The position numbers and the translations under genes were made by a program. Below are positions 16,449 to 25,233 of a stretch of 64,000 nucleotides of DNA, in pieces; the first letter of the stretch is position 1; each line of letters begins with the position of its first letter. The DNA is taken from positions 558,414 to 622,413 of the forward strand of contig NZ_FNKN01000003.1 of NCBI RefSeq assembly GCF_900102175.1, in the 5' to 3' direction. Origin of the DNA: Microbacterium sp. cf332 (lineage in GTDB: Bacteria; Actinomycetota; Actinomycetes; Actinomycetales; Microbacteriaceae). The notes beneath the pieces were generated by a model. The model searched no databases. It was not told the origin of the DNA and was given only the letters and a program-made list of their open reading frames with translations.

Positions 16449-18425
16449 TCACCTTCCGTCGCGCCTGACCAGCGCGGTGCGCAGCGAGCGCAGGAGCAGC
16501 AGCAGTCCGCCGAGCCCGACCACACTACCGAGGAACGGGAACACCGACACCGTGTCGGTCAGCAGCGGGCCGTGGTCGGCGACGCCGAGCATCACACCCA
16601 CGATGACCAGCGTCGCGCCCACGACGGTGGTGGTCAGCCGCCCGGTGAGCGATTCGACCCACGATCGGTCGTCGGGCGCCTCGAGCGCGCGCAGTCGCAC
16701 CGTCAGCTGACCCGACTCGAGGTCTCCGAGGATGCCGTCGACACGACGCGGGAGCTCGCGCAGCCGCTCGAGACCGAGCTGCGCCTGCACCTGAGCGGTC
16801 ATGGCCGCCGCGCGCGGGTCGCCCAGGTGCAGCGCGTAGTGCGGGGCGCGGGAGAGCGCGCGTTTGATCATGTCGTAGTCAGGGTCGAGGCGCCGGAGGG
16901 TCCCCTCGACGGCGCCGAGCGTGCGGAAGGCGAGGAGCAGCCCCGGAGGGAGCGCGAGCCGGTGACGGCGCAGCACCTCGATGAGCGCGGCGAACAGGTG
17001 CTGATCGGCGCGCGAGTTGTGCATGCGGGTGAGGATGACGCCGATGTCGTGCTGCAGCGCGCCGATGTCGAGGTCGGCGTCGGCCCGCGGTTTGACCAGC
17101 ATCAGCACGGCATCGGTCGCTCCCGAATCGTCCTCGTTGTGCAGGGCGACGAGCAGAGGGAGCAGCAGCCGTCGCAGGCTGCGCTCGACGACGCCGACCG
17201 AGCCGAAGTCGATGAGGGCGACGATGCCGTCGGGCTGCAGGATGAGGTTGCCCGGATGCAGGTCGGCGTGGAACACCCCGCGCAGCGCGATCTGCCCGAC
17301 GATCACGTCGAGCACGGCGTCGGCGATGCGCGTCGCGTCGTCGCGGGCGACGGCGCCGGGGGAGTCGCTGCCCGGTTCCGGCAGTCGGCTGAACGGCACG
17401 CCGCGCACGTGCTCCATCACGATCAGCTGCTCGCTGCACAGCTCCGGATACACGTCCGGGATGCGCACCGCTCGTGCGTCGGCGGACGTCATCGAGTCGC
17501 GCAGCATCTCCATGTTCGCGACCTCGACGCGGTAGTCGAGCTCCTCGCGCAGCGCGACGGCGAACTGCGCCGCGAGCGCCGAGGCGCCGACATCCTTCGC
17601 CCACGTCGTCCGCCGCTCGAGGTCGGCGGCGGCATGCTCGATGATGTCGAGGTCGGTGGCGACCTGCGCACGCGCCTTCGGGCGCTGGATCTTCACGACC
17701 ACCGACGTGCCGTCGCGCAGACGCGCCGCGTGGACCTGTCCGACCGACGCGGCGGCCAGCGGCGTCTCGTCGATGCTCGCGAAGACCAGCTCGATCGGAC
17801 GGCCGAGCTGCGTCTCGATCGCCGACTTCGCGTCGTTCCAGGGGATGGGAGTGGTGTCCATCTGCAGCGACGCGAGGGCGGTCGTGATCTCGGCGGGCAG
17901 CAGATCGCCGCGCGTGGAGAGGATCTGACCGAGCTTGACGAAGGTGACCCCGGCGTCATCGAGCGTCGCCGCGAGAGCCCGCGGCAGCTCGGCCCGGGCC
18001 GATTCGCTGCGCACCCCGTCGAGGCCGTGGCGCGACGCGATCGCGACGATGCGGGCGTACCGCATGGCGCGGCGTCGGCGGTGCAGCGCCTCGCGGACGG
18101 CGGTGATGGGACCGACGGGCGGCCGCGCCGGCCACATCAGCTCGAGCGTGATGAGGGCGATGAGCACGATCGCGAACAGCCACGCGAGCACGAGGAGCAC
18201 GAATCCGAAGGCGATCGGCTGGTCGGTGAGCAGGCGACCGTCCTCGAGCACACCGGCCTCGCGCAGCACCCAGACCCCCAGCGGCCCGAACACGACGAAG
18301 ACGACGAGCGAGACGAGCGGCCCCCGCACCCACCCGACGCGCGCCTCGAGAGCGCGCTTGGCGAGCCACGTCGCGATGACGGCGAACACGACCGCGGCGA
18401 TGGCGAAGATCAGCCACTCCGGCAT
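16449..18425 (-). CDS. AarF/UbiB family protein kinase-like protein
   Basis: A 658-aa membrane protein. Three hydrophobic segments occupy residues 3-95. The ABC1/UbiB kinase-like core has KLGQILSTR near 161, AAASVGQVHAARL near 218, catalytic-loop FHADLHPGN near 385 and the DFG-like IDFGSVG near 403. Two C-terminal helices (VVGATLVIVGVML and FLGSVVGLGGLLLLL) close the protein. UbiB-type proteins are ATPases or atypical kinases needed for isoprenoid-quinone synthesis or lipid homeostasis; in a menaquinone-using actinobacterium the substrate is unclear. GAGGGGG lies 5 nt before the ATG at 18425. Followed by the LysR-HTH mini-protein. Confidence 0.92.
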   Translation of the reverse strand: MPEWLIFAIAAVVFAVIATWLAKRALEARVGWVRGPLVSLVVFVVFGPLGVWVLREAGVLEDGRLLTDQPIAFGFVLLVLAWLFAIVLIALITLELMWPARPPVGPITAVREALHRRRRAMRYARIVAIASRHGLDGVRSESARAELPRALAATLDDAGVTFVKLGQILSTRGDLLPAEITTALASLQMDTTPIPWNDAKSAIETQLGRPIELVFASIDETPLAAASVGQVHAARLRDGTSVVVKIQRPKARAQVATDLDIIEHAAADLERRTTWAKDVGASALAAQFAVALREELDYRVEVANMEMLRDSMTSADARAVRIPDVYPELCSEQLIVMEHVRGVPFSRLPEPGSDSPGAVARDDATRIADAVLDVIVGQIALRGVFHADLHPGNLILQPDGIVALIDFGSVGVVERSLRRLLLPLLVALHNEDDSGATDAVLMLVKPRADADLDIGALQHDIGVILTRMHNSRADQHLFAALIEVLRRHRLALPPGLLLAFRTLGAVEGTLRRLDPDYDMIKRALSRAPHYALHLGDPRAAAMTAQVQAQLGLERLRELPRRVDGILGDLESGQLTVRLRALEAPDDRSWVESLTGRLTTTVVGATLVIVGVMLGVADHGPLLTDTVSVFPFLGSVVGLGGLLLLLRSLRTALVRRDGR

Positions 18426-18528
18426 CCGTACCCCCTCGAGCCCGTCGTCGTGCTTCGAGGCTATGCCACCGCGCCCGCGCATGCCGGGCCGATCATGCGT
18501 TCTCGGCGACGGCGGACTACCCTGAAGC

Positions 18529-20373
18529 GTGTCCACTTCTGCTGAACAGTCCGCACCCGAGTCCGTCGACGAGCCGCCCGTCATCACTTTCCGCGACCTC
18601 GGACTGGGGGAGCAGGTCCTGAAGGCGCTCTCCGACGTGGGTTACGAGACCCCCTCGGCGATCCAGGCCGCGACCATCCCGACGCTGCTCGAGGGACGCG
18701 ACGTCGTCGGCCTCGCGCAGACCGGAACCGGCAAGACGGCCGCGTTCGCGCTGCCGATCCTCGACCGTCTCGACCTCGCGCAGAAGACCCCGCAGGCCCT
18801 CGTGCTCGCCCCCACCCGCGAGCTCGCGCTGCAGGTCTGCGAGGCGTTCGAGAAGTATGCGGCCCGCACGAAGGGCGTTCATGTCCTCCCGGTCTACGGC
18901 GGACAGGGGTACGGCGTGCAGTTGTCGGCGCTTCGCCGCGGCGTCCACGTGATCGTCGGCACGCCCGGCCGCATCATGGACCACCTCGACAAGGGCACGC
19001 TGGATCTCTCCGAGCTCAAGTACCTCGTGCTCGACGAGGCCGACGAGATGCTGAAGATGGGCTTCGCCGAGGACGTCGAGACGATCCTCGCCGACACCCC
19101 CGACACGAAGCAGGTCGCCCTCTTCTCGGCGACGATGCCGGCCGCGATCCGTCGCATGTCGAAGCAGTACCTGAACGATCCCGAAGAGATCACCGTCGCG
19201 TCGAAGACGACGACCTCGTCGACCATCACCCAGCGCTACCTGATCGTGTCGTTCCAGCAGAAGATCGACGCGCTCACCCGCATCCTCGAGGTCGAGAACT
19301 TCGAGGCGATGATCGTCTTCGCCCGCACGAAGAGTGCGACCGAGGAGGTCGCCGAGAAGCTGCGCGCCCGCGGCTACTCCGCCGCCGCGATCAACGGCGA
19401 CGTGGCCCAGGTGCAGCGCGAGCGCACCGTCAACCAGCTCAAGTCGGGCAAGCTCGACATCCTGGTCGCCACGGATGTCGCCGCGCGCGGTCTCGACGTC
19501 GAGCGCATCTCGCACGTCGTGAACTTCGACATCTCGACCGATACCGAGTCGTACGTGCACCGCATCGGTCGCACCGGTCGCGCCGGCCGCACCGGCGACG
19601 CGATCAGCTTCGTCACGCCTCGCGAGCGCGGTCTCGTCAACGCGATCGAGCGCGCGACGCGCCAGCCGCTGACGCAGATGCAGCTGCCGAGCGTCGACGA
19701 GGTCAACGTGACGCGCCTCTCGCGCTTCGACGACCGCATCACCGCGGCGCTCGAGGAGACCGAGCGCGTGGAGCGCTTCCGCGACATCATCGCCCACTAC
19801 GTCCGGCACCACGACGTGCCCGAGGTCGACGTCGCGGCGGCCCTCGCCGTCGTGGCGCAGGGCGAGACGCCGCTGCTGCTCGAGCCCGACCCCGAGCCGC
19901 GGGCCCGCGCGCCGCGCGACGATCGTGCCCCGCGCACGTTCGACCGCGACGACCGCGACGGGCGCCCCGAGCGTCGCCCGCGGGGGAGCAACCCGAACAT
20001 GACGACGTACCGCATCGCGGTCGGCAAGCGCCACCGCGTGGAGCCGCGTCAGATCGTCGGAGCGCTCGCCAATGAGGGTGGGCTGAGCCGTGGCGACTTC
20101 GGCGCCATCCAGATCCGTCCCGACTTCTCGCTCGTCGAGCTGCCGTCCGACATGCCGCAGTCGACGCTCGACCGGCTGTCCGACACCCGCATCTCGGGCA
20201 AGGCGATCGAGATCCGCGTCGACACCGGCGGTCCCGGCCGTCGCCCGCGCGACCGTGACGACCGCGGCGGCTCCGACCGCTTCGGCGGCCGCGATCGCGA
20301 CGACCGCGGTTCGCGCGACGACCGTGATGACCGCCCCGCGCGCAAGCCGCGCCATCGCGCCGATCACGACTGA
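18529..20373 (+). CDS. DEAD-box ATP-dependent RNA helicase (DeaD/CsdA-like)
   Basis: A 614-aa RNA helicase with all core motifs: Q motif GYETPSAIQ, Walker A AQTGTGKT near residue 64, PTRELALQ, LDEADEM near 172, SAT, and HRIGRTGR near 345. A DbpA-type RNA-binding domain (MTTYRIAVGKRHRVEPRQIVGAL, then FSLVELP) spans about 488-565. An Arg/Asp/Gly-rich disordered tail follows. The order core-DbpA-RGD tail is typical of cold-shock and ribosome-assembly helicases of the DeaD group in actinobacteria. The GTG start has TACCCT 5 nt upstream and no SD, so translation may be leaderless. Divergent from ubiB-like. Confidence 0.95.
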   Translation: MSTSAEQSAPESVDEPPVITFRDLGLGEQVLKALSDVGYETPSAIQAATIPTLLEGRDVVGLAQTGTGKTAAFALPILDRLDLAQKTPQALVLAPTRELALQVCEAFEKYAARTKGVHVLPVYGGQGYGVQLSALRRGVHVIVGTPGRIMDHLDKGTLDLSELKYLVLDEADEMLKMGFAEDVETILADTPDTKQVALFSATMPAAIRRMSKQYLNDPEEITVASKTTTSSTITQRYLIVSFQQKIDALTRILEVENFEAMIVFARTKSATEEVAEKLRARGYSAAAINGDVAQVQRERTVNQLKSGKLDILVATDVAARGLDVERISHVVNFDISTDTESYVHRIGRTGRAGRTGDAISFVTPRERGLVNAIERATRQPLTQMQLPSVDEVNVTRLSRFDDRITAALEETERVERFRDIIAHYVRHHDVPEVDVAAALAVVAQGETPLLLEPDPEPRARAPRDDRAPRTFDRDDRDGRPERRPRGSNPNMTTYRIAVGKRHRVEPRQIVGALANEGGLSRGDFGAIQIRPDFSLVELPSDMPQSTLDRLSDTRISGKAIEIRVDTGGPGRRPRDRDDRGGSDRFGGRDRDDRGSRDDRDDRPARKPRHRADHD

Positions 20374-20469
20374 CCCGCGTTCGGCGGCGACGGTCGACGC
20401 TGCGTCGCGCCGAGCACCGATCGCGCGGCGCGGCAAGCCCCGTTCGCTCCCCGGCCATGACGGGGCACA

Positions 20470-20505
20470 GTGGGTGATGTTCCGAGTGCTCGGGACGCCA
20501 CCCAC
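20470..20505 (+). other. Two-tier hairpin in the leader of the His-rich small gene
   Basis: GTGGGTG at 20470-20476 pairs with CACCCAC at 20499-20505, and inside it TCCGAG can pair with the CTCGGGA region. The hairpin ends 4 nt before the GGAGG ribosome site of the 46-codon gene. It could affect initiation or RNA stability. Structure is inferred by inspection. Confidence 0.4.
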
Positions 20506-20520
20506 GATCGGAGGCACCGC

Positions 20521-20661
20521 ATGAGCGAGCAGCACCACGGCCACCACGGCCACGACGACGCGACCCACGGCGGCGACTCCGCCGCAGCGGCCGGATCGGA
20601 GTCGCCCGAGGAGGGCGCCGAGGCCGAAGAGGCGGCGGAGGACGCCCGCACCGACGGCTGA
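20521..20661 (+). CDS. Small His-rich acidic protein (46 aa)
   Basis: A 46-residue protein read from ATG at 20521 with a consensus GGAGG at 6 nt. The N-terminus is His-rich (HHGHHGHDD, about residues 5-13, plus H17). The remainder is Ala/Glu-rich and acidic (EEGAEAEEAAEDARTDG). No hydrophobic segment. The His cluster suggests metal binding or buffering, but this is inference. No family recognised. A longer in-frame start at 20470 would run through the hairpin and has no SD, so I prefer 20521. It lies between the DEAD-box helicase and DUF1349 genes with its own ribosome site. Confidence 0.65.
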   Translation: MSEQHHGHHGHDDATHGGDSAAAAGSESPEEGAEAEEAAEDARTDG

Positions 20662-20665
20662 CGGC

Positions 20666-20686
20666 CGTCGTCCGTCGTCCGTCGTC
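20666..20686. repeat. Three tandem copies of a 7-mer CGTCGTC
   Basis: CGTCGTC is repeated three times without spacing just after the stop of the small His-rich gene. It is a short simple repeat, a possible slippage site outside coding sequence, with no evident function. Confidence 0.7.
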
Positions 20687-20721
20687 AGCGGTGGGGCTTC
20701 GATCTTCGGGATACTGGGGTC

Positions 20722-21348
20722 ATGAGCACCACCGCTGTCGTCGTTCCCGGATTCCCTGTCGCGCTGGTCCCGTCCGAGGCTTGGGCATGGCACGTGCACG
20801 ATACCGGTGTCGCCGCCACGGCTAAGCCCCATAGTGATCTCTTCGTCGATCCGAGTGGTGCATCGAGCACGGCGGCGGAGTCCATGATGAACGCGGTGAG
20901 GCTGACAGCGTCTGCTCCGACCGGCGACTTCACCTTCGAGTCACGGGTCGGCGTCGACTTTGGAGCGACCTTCGATGCGGGCGTTCTCCTCGTGTGGGTC
21001 GATGAGAGGCGGTGGGCGAAGCTCTGCTTCGAAGCCGCTCCTTCGGGCGGCCCGATGGTCGTTTCCGTCGTGACACGCGGCGTCTCGGACGATGCGAACG
21101 CCTTCGATGTCCCCGGTGCCGAAGTATGGCTGCGGGTGTCGCGTGTCGGACCGGTGTTCGCCTTCCACGCGTCCATCGACGGCGACACCTGGTCCATGGT
21201 GCGTGCATTCGCCCTGCCTCTCGGCGAGGACGACGAGGTGCGTATCGGCTTCGAGGTGCAGAGCCCGACGGGTGACGGTTGCGCCGTCCGGTTCGCCGAC
21301 GTCGCGCTCACCGAGAGGAGGCTGCGGGACCTGCGCGACGGCTCCTGA
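20722..21348 (+). CDS. DUF1349 domain protein
   Basis: A 208-aa cytoplasmic protein of the DUF1349 family, a concanavalin-A-like beta-sandwich related to glucanase folds. Typical pieces are DFTFESRVGVDFGATFDAGVLLVWVDERRWAKLCFE, VVTRGVSDDANAF and FHASIDGDTWSMVRAF. Members may bind carbohydrate, but catalytic activity is not established. Codon use fits the surroundings, with somewhat more A/T at third positions than neighbours. GATACT ends 6 nt before the ATG and there is no strong SD. Confidence 0.85.
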   Translation: MSTTAVVVPGFPVALVPSEAWAWHVHDTGVAATAKPHSDLFVDPSGASSTAAESMMNAVRLTASAPTGDFTFESRVGVDFGATFDAGVLLVWVDERRWAKLCFEAAPSGGPMVVSVVTRGVSDDANAFDVPGAEVWLRVSRVGPVFAFHASIDGDTWSMVRAFALPLGEDDEVRIGFEVQSPTGDGCAVRFADVALTERRLRDLRDGS

Positions 21349-21364
21349 GCAGCGATCGGCCGTC

Positions 21365-21955
21365 TCAGTGCCGCCGCAGCGCGCGCCTCGCGATGCCGAT
21401 GACGGCCCACCCGGCGAGGATCCATGGACCCGCCACGATGAGGGGGTCCATCCAGGTGTGACGCAGGTCGACGCGACCGCGGCCGATGCGGGAACGGATC
21501 GGATGCCGCCGCGTCTCGGCGAGCACACCGGTCTCGGTGATCGGGTTGTCGGGGCGCAACGACGCGAGCGAGCGCACGTGCGCTCCGATCGCCTCGACCC
21601 GGTCCCCGAGGATGAGAAGCAGCCAGTGTGCCGCGCGGCCCTCGCTGAACCGGTCGTACGCGAGTCGGCGGATACCCCCGGACAGCCCGTGCAGGGGCTG
21701 CGCCGTGCCGTACACCGGCGTGAGGAACGCATGCTCGATCGAGCGTTCGCGACGGGGGTCGAGGGCCTGCCGTGTCGGCATCCCGCGTCCGGCCGCCTCG
21801 TCGTCGATCACCTCGACGGTGCCCGACGGGCGGTCGGCGGGGTCGAGGTCCACTCCCCACCCGGGGATGCGCGCACGCAGGGCGGCCCGGTCGGGGGCTG
21901 GACGCGGCACGCTCGGTGTGTAGGGCGTCGGGACGTCGGTCGAGTCGGTGCTCAT
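21365..21955 (-). CDS. Hypothetical protein paired with the zinc ADH (196 aa)
   Basis: A 196-aa protein I cannot assign to a named family. The N-terminal 60 residues are Pro/Asp-rich and polar. The centre carries RRERSIEHAFLTPVYGTAQPLHGLSGGIRRLAYDRFSEGRAAHWLLLILGDRVEA. A hydrophobic segment WMDPLIVAGPWILAGWAVIGIARRAL ends the protein, so it is probably membrane-associated. The start codon lies 3 nt after the stop of the upstream formaldehyde-dehydrogenase-like gene, so both are in one operon and probably act in the same stress response. Function unknown. Confidence 0.7.
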   Translation of the reverse strand: MSTDSTDVPTPYTPSVPRPAPDRAALRARIPGWGVDLDPADRPSGTVEVIDDEAAGRGMPTRQALDPRRERSIEHAFLTPVYGTAQPLHGLSGGIRRLAYDRFSEGRAAHWLLLILGDRVEAIGAHVRSLASLRPDNPITETGVLAETRRHPIRSRIGRGRVDLRHTWMDPLIVAGPWILAGWAVIGIARRALRRH

Positions 21956-21958
21956 GGA

Positions 21959-23107
21959 TCAGCCTTCCGCGGGGACGACGACGGTCTTGACGCAGTCATC
22001 GAGCTTGGACGAGAACATGTGGTACCCCTCCGCGATGTGGTCGAGCGGGATGCGGTGGGTGATGAGATCGCGCGGCGCGATGTGACCGTTCCGGATGTGC
22101 TCGAACAGGCGCGGCCACTGCCGCTTCACGGGCGCCTGGTTCATCCGCAGAGTCAGGCCCTTGTTCATGGCATCGCCGAACTTGACGGCGCTGAATAGCG
22201 GTCCATAGGCGCCGATGACCGAGACGCGCCCGCCCTTGCGGACGCCGTCGATCGCCCAGTTGAGCGCGACGGGCGAGCCGCCCTGCAGCTTGAGCTTGGC
22301 CGACGTCACGTGCTGCGTGAGGTTCCCGTCGGCCTCGGCGCCGACCGCGTCGATCACGACGTCGGCGCCGAGGTAGTCCGTCATCCGCTTCATCTCGAGC
22401 ACGACGTCACGATGCTCCGAGATGTTGACGGTCTCGGCATGCGCGAAATCGCCGGCCTTGGTCAGCCGGTAGTCGAGGTGGTCGAACGAGACGACCCGTC
22501 CGGCGCCCATGAGCCATGCCGACTGCGCCGCGGCCAGACCGACAGGCCCGGCACCGAGCACCATCACGGTGTCGCCCTCCCTGATCCCGCCCAGCTGTGC
22601 ACCGAAGTATCCGGTGGAGTAGGCATCCGTGAGCAGCAGCGCGTCCTCGTCCGACATCCAGTCGGGGATGACCGACGGGCCGACATCGGCGAAGGGCACC
22701 CGGACGAGCTCGGCCTGCCCGCCGTCGTAGCCGCCCGTGGTGTGGGAGTAGCCGTAGATGCCGCCCACCGCCGTGGCGTTGGGGTTCACGTTGTGGCAGT
22801 TCGAGACGAGACCGCGGGCGCAGAAGTAGCACCTGCCGCAGAAGATGTTGAAGGGCACCATCGCCCGGTCGCCCACGGCGAGGTTCGTCACCGCGCCCCC
22901 GAGCTGTTCGACCACGCCGATGAACTCGTGGCCGAACGTATGGCCGATGCGGGTATCGGGCATCATCCCGTGGTACAGGTGCAGGTCTGAGCCGCAGATC
23001 GCGGCGAGCTTCACTCGGACGATGGCGTCGTGCGGATGCTCGATACGCGGATCGGGCTTCTCCTCCACGCGCACCTTGTACGGTCCGCGGTACGTCATGG
23101 CTTTCAT
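21959..23107 (-). CDS. Zinc-dependent alcohol dehydrogenase (glutathione-independent formaldehyde dehydrogenase-like)
   Basis: A 382-aa MDR dehydrogenase. The catalytic zinc site is ICGSDLHLYHG and TFGHEFIGVVE. The structural zinc lobe is CGRCYFCARGLVSNC. The nucleotide fold is MVLGAGPVGLAAAQSAW, followed by FDHLDYRLTKA, where Asp suggests NAD. The long C-terminal region with KRMTDYLGADVVIDAVGAEADGN resembles the glutathione-independent formaldehyde dehydrogenase (FdhA-like) group. It probably oxidises an aldehyde or alcohol in stress detoxification. AAAGG precedes the ATG at 6 nt. First gene of an operon with the hypothetical membrane-associated protein; a Mn catalase gene lies upstream on the same strand. 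Confidence 0.9.
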   Translation of the reverse strand: MKAMTYRGPYKVRVEEKPDPRIEHPHDAIVRVKLAAICGSDLHLYHGMMPDTRIGHTFGHEFIGVVEQLGGAVTNLAVGDRAMVPFNIFCGRCYFCARGLVSNCHNVNPNATAVGGIYGYSHTTGGYDGGQAELVRVPFADVGPSVIPDWMSDEDALLLTDAYSTGYFGAQLGGIREGDTVMVLGAGPVGLAAAQSAWLMGAGRVVSFDHLDYRLTKAGDFAHAETVNISEHRDVVLEMKRMTDYLGADVVIDAVGAEADGNLTQHVTSAKLKLQGGSPVALNWAIDGVRKGGRVSVIGAYGPLFSAVKFGDAMNKGLTLRMNQAPVKRQWPRLFEHIRNGHIAPRDLITHRIPLDHIAEGYHMFSSKLDDCVKTVVVPAEG

Positions 23108-23248
23108 CGATCGCCTTTCTGCCGGGGTGGTGCCGCCACCCTGCGCCCCGGGGCGATGCGCGCCCACGGGGTGGACGATGCCCGCCCCGGCCGCTATCGT
23201 GCCCGCCCGCGGATGCGCGAACCTCTGCTGCGTCGCAGACCCGGTCGC

Positions 23249-23324
23249 CGATGCAAGAGAACACACCCGTCACCCCGGTCGGATCGGCATCCGGTCGGGG
23301 TGGCGGTCGAGATCCCTTGCATCG
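23249..23324. repeat. Diverged copy of the GATGCAAG palindromic repeat
   Basis: CGATGCAAG at the left end and CTTGCATCG at the right end form an inverted repeat. The inner parts include GGCATCCG and CGGGGTGGCGG. The right half GATCCCTTGCATC and the CGGGGTG block match the two long repeat copies at 45117-45212 and 45279-45374. It lies between the Mn-catalase and formaldehyde-dehydrogenase-like genes. Confidence 0.55.
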
Positions 23325-23367
23325 ACGCACGGCATCGGCGCGCAGCGACGTCGCGCACGCGGCGGGG

Positions 23368-24240
23368 TCAGAGCTTGTCGCGGATGAAGCCCTCCGCCTT
23401 GTCGATGATGTTCGGCTTGGCGTCCGTGCCGTAGAACCGGGGGTCGGGCTGCGTCGGCGGCGGCATCGGCACCGAGGTGTCGGGGCCGTCGAGGTAGGTG
23501 AACTCGCCCTTGCCGTCGGGGGTGGGGCCCGATGCCCACGAGCCCTCCGCGGCGGCTGCGCCGTCGGAGAAGTTGATGTACTTGTACGAGTGGTCGCGCG
23601 CTTCGTTCGAGAGCGGGAAGTTCGACGGCACGGGGATGTCCTCCACTCCCTCTTCGCGCAGCTCCTGGGCGGCGCGGATCCATTGGTTCTGGTGCATGGT
23701 GTCGCGGGCGAGGAGGAACGAGAGCATGTCGCGGACGCCCTTGTCCTCGGTCATGTGGTAGATCCGGGCGACCTGCAGGCGCCCCTGCATCTCGGCGTTG
23801 GCGTTGGCGGTGAAATCGGCGAGCAGGTTGCCGCTCGCGGTGACGTACGAGCCCTGCCACGGGTTGCCGTTCGAGTCGACGGGACGAACGCCGGCGCCCG
23901 CGACGATCGCGGCCTGGACGTCCATACCGCCGATGATGGCACCCAGGACGGGATCCGACTTCGCCGCCGCCTCCGACTGCTCGGCGGGGGCCTTCTCCAG
24001 CAATTGCGCGATCATGATCGCCAGCATCTCGACGTGGCCGAACTCCTCGGCACCGATGCCGTAGAGCAGGTCGCGGTACTTGCCGGGGATGTGGGCGTTC
24101 CACGCTTGGAACCCGTACTGCATCGCGACGGTGATCTCGCCGTACTGGCCGCCGAGCACCTCCTGCATTCGCCGCGCGAAGATCGCATCCGGCTTGTCGG
24201 GTGTCGCAGTGAACTGCAGTTCTTGACGATGGAAGAACAT
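23368..24240 (-). CDS. Manganese catalase
   Basis: A 290-aa di-manganese catalase, which converts H2O2 to water and oxygen without haem. Metal ligands are visible in the expected order: Glu in GGQYGEITVAMQYGFQ, Glu and His in GAEEFGHVEML, Glu in NANAEMQGRL and His in ARDTMHQNQW. The C-terminal part (SYKYINFSDGAAAAEGSW, then PPPTQPDPRFYGT) is the usual extended tail. The ATG at 24240 has a consensus AGGAGG at 4 nt. Its neighbourhood (formaldehyde-dehydrogenase-like ADH, MBL hydrolase, broken SDR) looks like a general stress island common in soil actinobacteria. Confidence 0.96.
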   Translation of the reverse strand: MFFHRQELQFTATPDKPDAIFARRMQEVLGGQYGEITVAMQYGFQAWNAHIPGKYRDLLYGIGAEEFGHVEMLAIMIAQLLEKAPAEQSEAAAKSDPVLGAIIGGMDVQAAIVAGAGVRPVDSNGNPWQGSYVTASGNLLADFTANANAEMQGRLQVARIYHMTEDKGVRDMLSFLLARDTMHQNQWIRAAQELREEGVEDIPVPSNFPLSNEARDHSYKYINFSDGAAAAEGSWASGPTPDGKGEFTYLDGPDTSVPMPPPTQPDPRFYGTDAKPNIIDKAEGFIRDKL

Positions 24241-24446
24241 CGCGCCTCCTGGGGGATCGGCCGAGCGTGAAATGCGCCGGGGCGGCGAACGTAGGACCGG
24301 GTTCCGACGGATGCCGCGGGCCTTGACTCGCCCGCAACGCGGTGCGACCATCGCGCCCGCGCGGCCCGCAGACCCCGCCCCGTGTCAACCCCCGCGCGCT
24401 CGTCGCGAACCGACAGCAGGATCGGCGCACACCGAGGGGGAGACTC

Positions 24447-25208
24447 ATGACCGATCACCGACCGCGGGTGTCCGAGGTCGCCGACGGCGTGTTCCAGCTC
24501 GCTCGCGCCGGGGTCAACGCGTACCTCGTCGCCGCGGACAACGGGCTCGTGCTCATCGACGCCGGGCTGCCGCGTACCTGGCCGCTGCTCGAGCGCACCC
24601 TCGCCTCGCTCGGCGCGCGGGCGTCCGACATCGACGCTCTCCTGCTGACACACGGGCACTTCGATCACGTCGGCATGTGCGAACGGCTCGTCGAGGAGCA
24701 TCGCCTCGTGCCCCGGGTCCACCCGGGCGACGCCGAGCTCGTGCGGCATCCGTACCGCTACGCCCACGAGAACGCGCGCCTCCCGTATCCCTTCCGGTAT
24801 CCCGGTGCCGTCCCGATCCTCGGCCGCGTGGTCGTAGCTGGCGCGCTCGGGGTGACGGGGGTCCGCGCCGATCCGACCATCTTCGACGGTGACATGATCC
24901 CGCTCGCGGGAGGCATCGTCGCGATCGCGACTCCCGGGCACACCGGCGGGCACTGCGCGTTCCTGCTCGAGGCCCGCGGCATCCTGCTGACCGGCGACGC
25001 GCTCGTCACCCTCGACCCCTACACCGGCCGCACGGGTCCGCGAGTCGTCGCGCGTGCCGCGACCGCGCGCAGCGACGACGCGTTGCGGTCACTGAGTCTG
25101 CTCGCTGAGACGGAGGCGAGCCTCGTGCTCCCCGGCCACGGCGAGGCCTGGGACCGCGGGGGCATCGCATCTGCGGTCGCGATCGCCCGGTCGCGCGGGG
25201 TGGACTGA
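24447..25208 (+). CDS. MBL-fold metallo-hydrolase
   Basis: A 253-aa metallo-beta-lactamase superfamily protein. The metal-binding motif THGHFDHVG is near residue 72, the second-site His in TPGHTGGH near 170, the bridging Asp in LTGDALVTLD near 188 and the final His in VLPGHGEAW near 232. It has no signal peptide. The family includes glyoxalase II, quorum-quenching lactonases and many uncharacterised hydrolases; the substrate cannot be assigned. GAGGGGGAG precedes the ATG at 4-6 nt. It is divergent from the Mn-catalase gene and followed by an SDR remnant. Confidence 0.92.
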   Translation: MTDHRPRVSEVADGVFQLARAGVNAYLVAADNGLVLIDAGLPRTWPLLERTLASLGARASDIDALLLTHGHFDHVGMCERLVEEHRLVPRVHPGDAELVRHPYRYAHENARLPYPFRYPGAVPILGRVVVAGALGVTGVRADPTIFDGDMIPLAGGIVAIATPGHTGGHCAFLLEARGILLTGDALVTLDPYTGRTGPRVVARAATARSDDALRSLSLLAETEASLVLPGHGEAWDRGGIASAVAIARSRGVD

Positions 25209-25233
25209 CCGTCTCCCTCGCCCAACCTGCACG

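Noticed and set aside
18517..20832. 771-codon minus-strand frame opposite the DEAD-box helicase
   Set aside because: Composition is Arg/Gly/Val/Asp-rich with no domain, and the plus strand has all helicase motifs.
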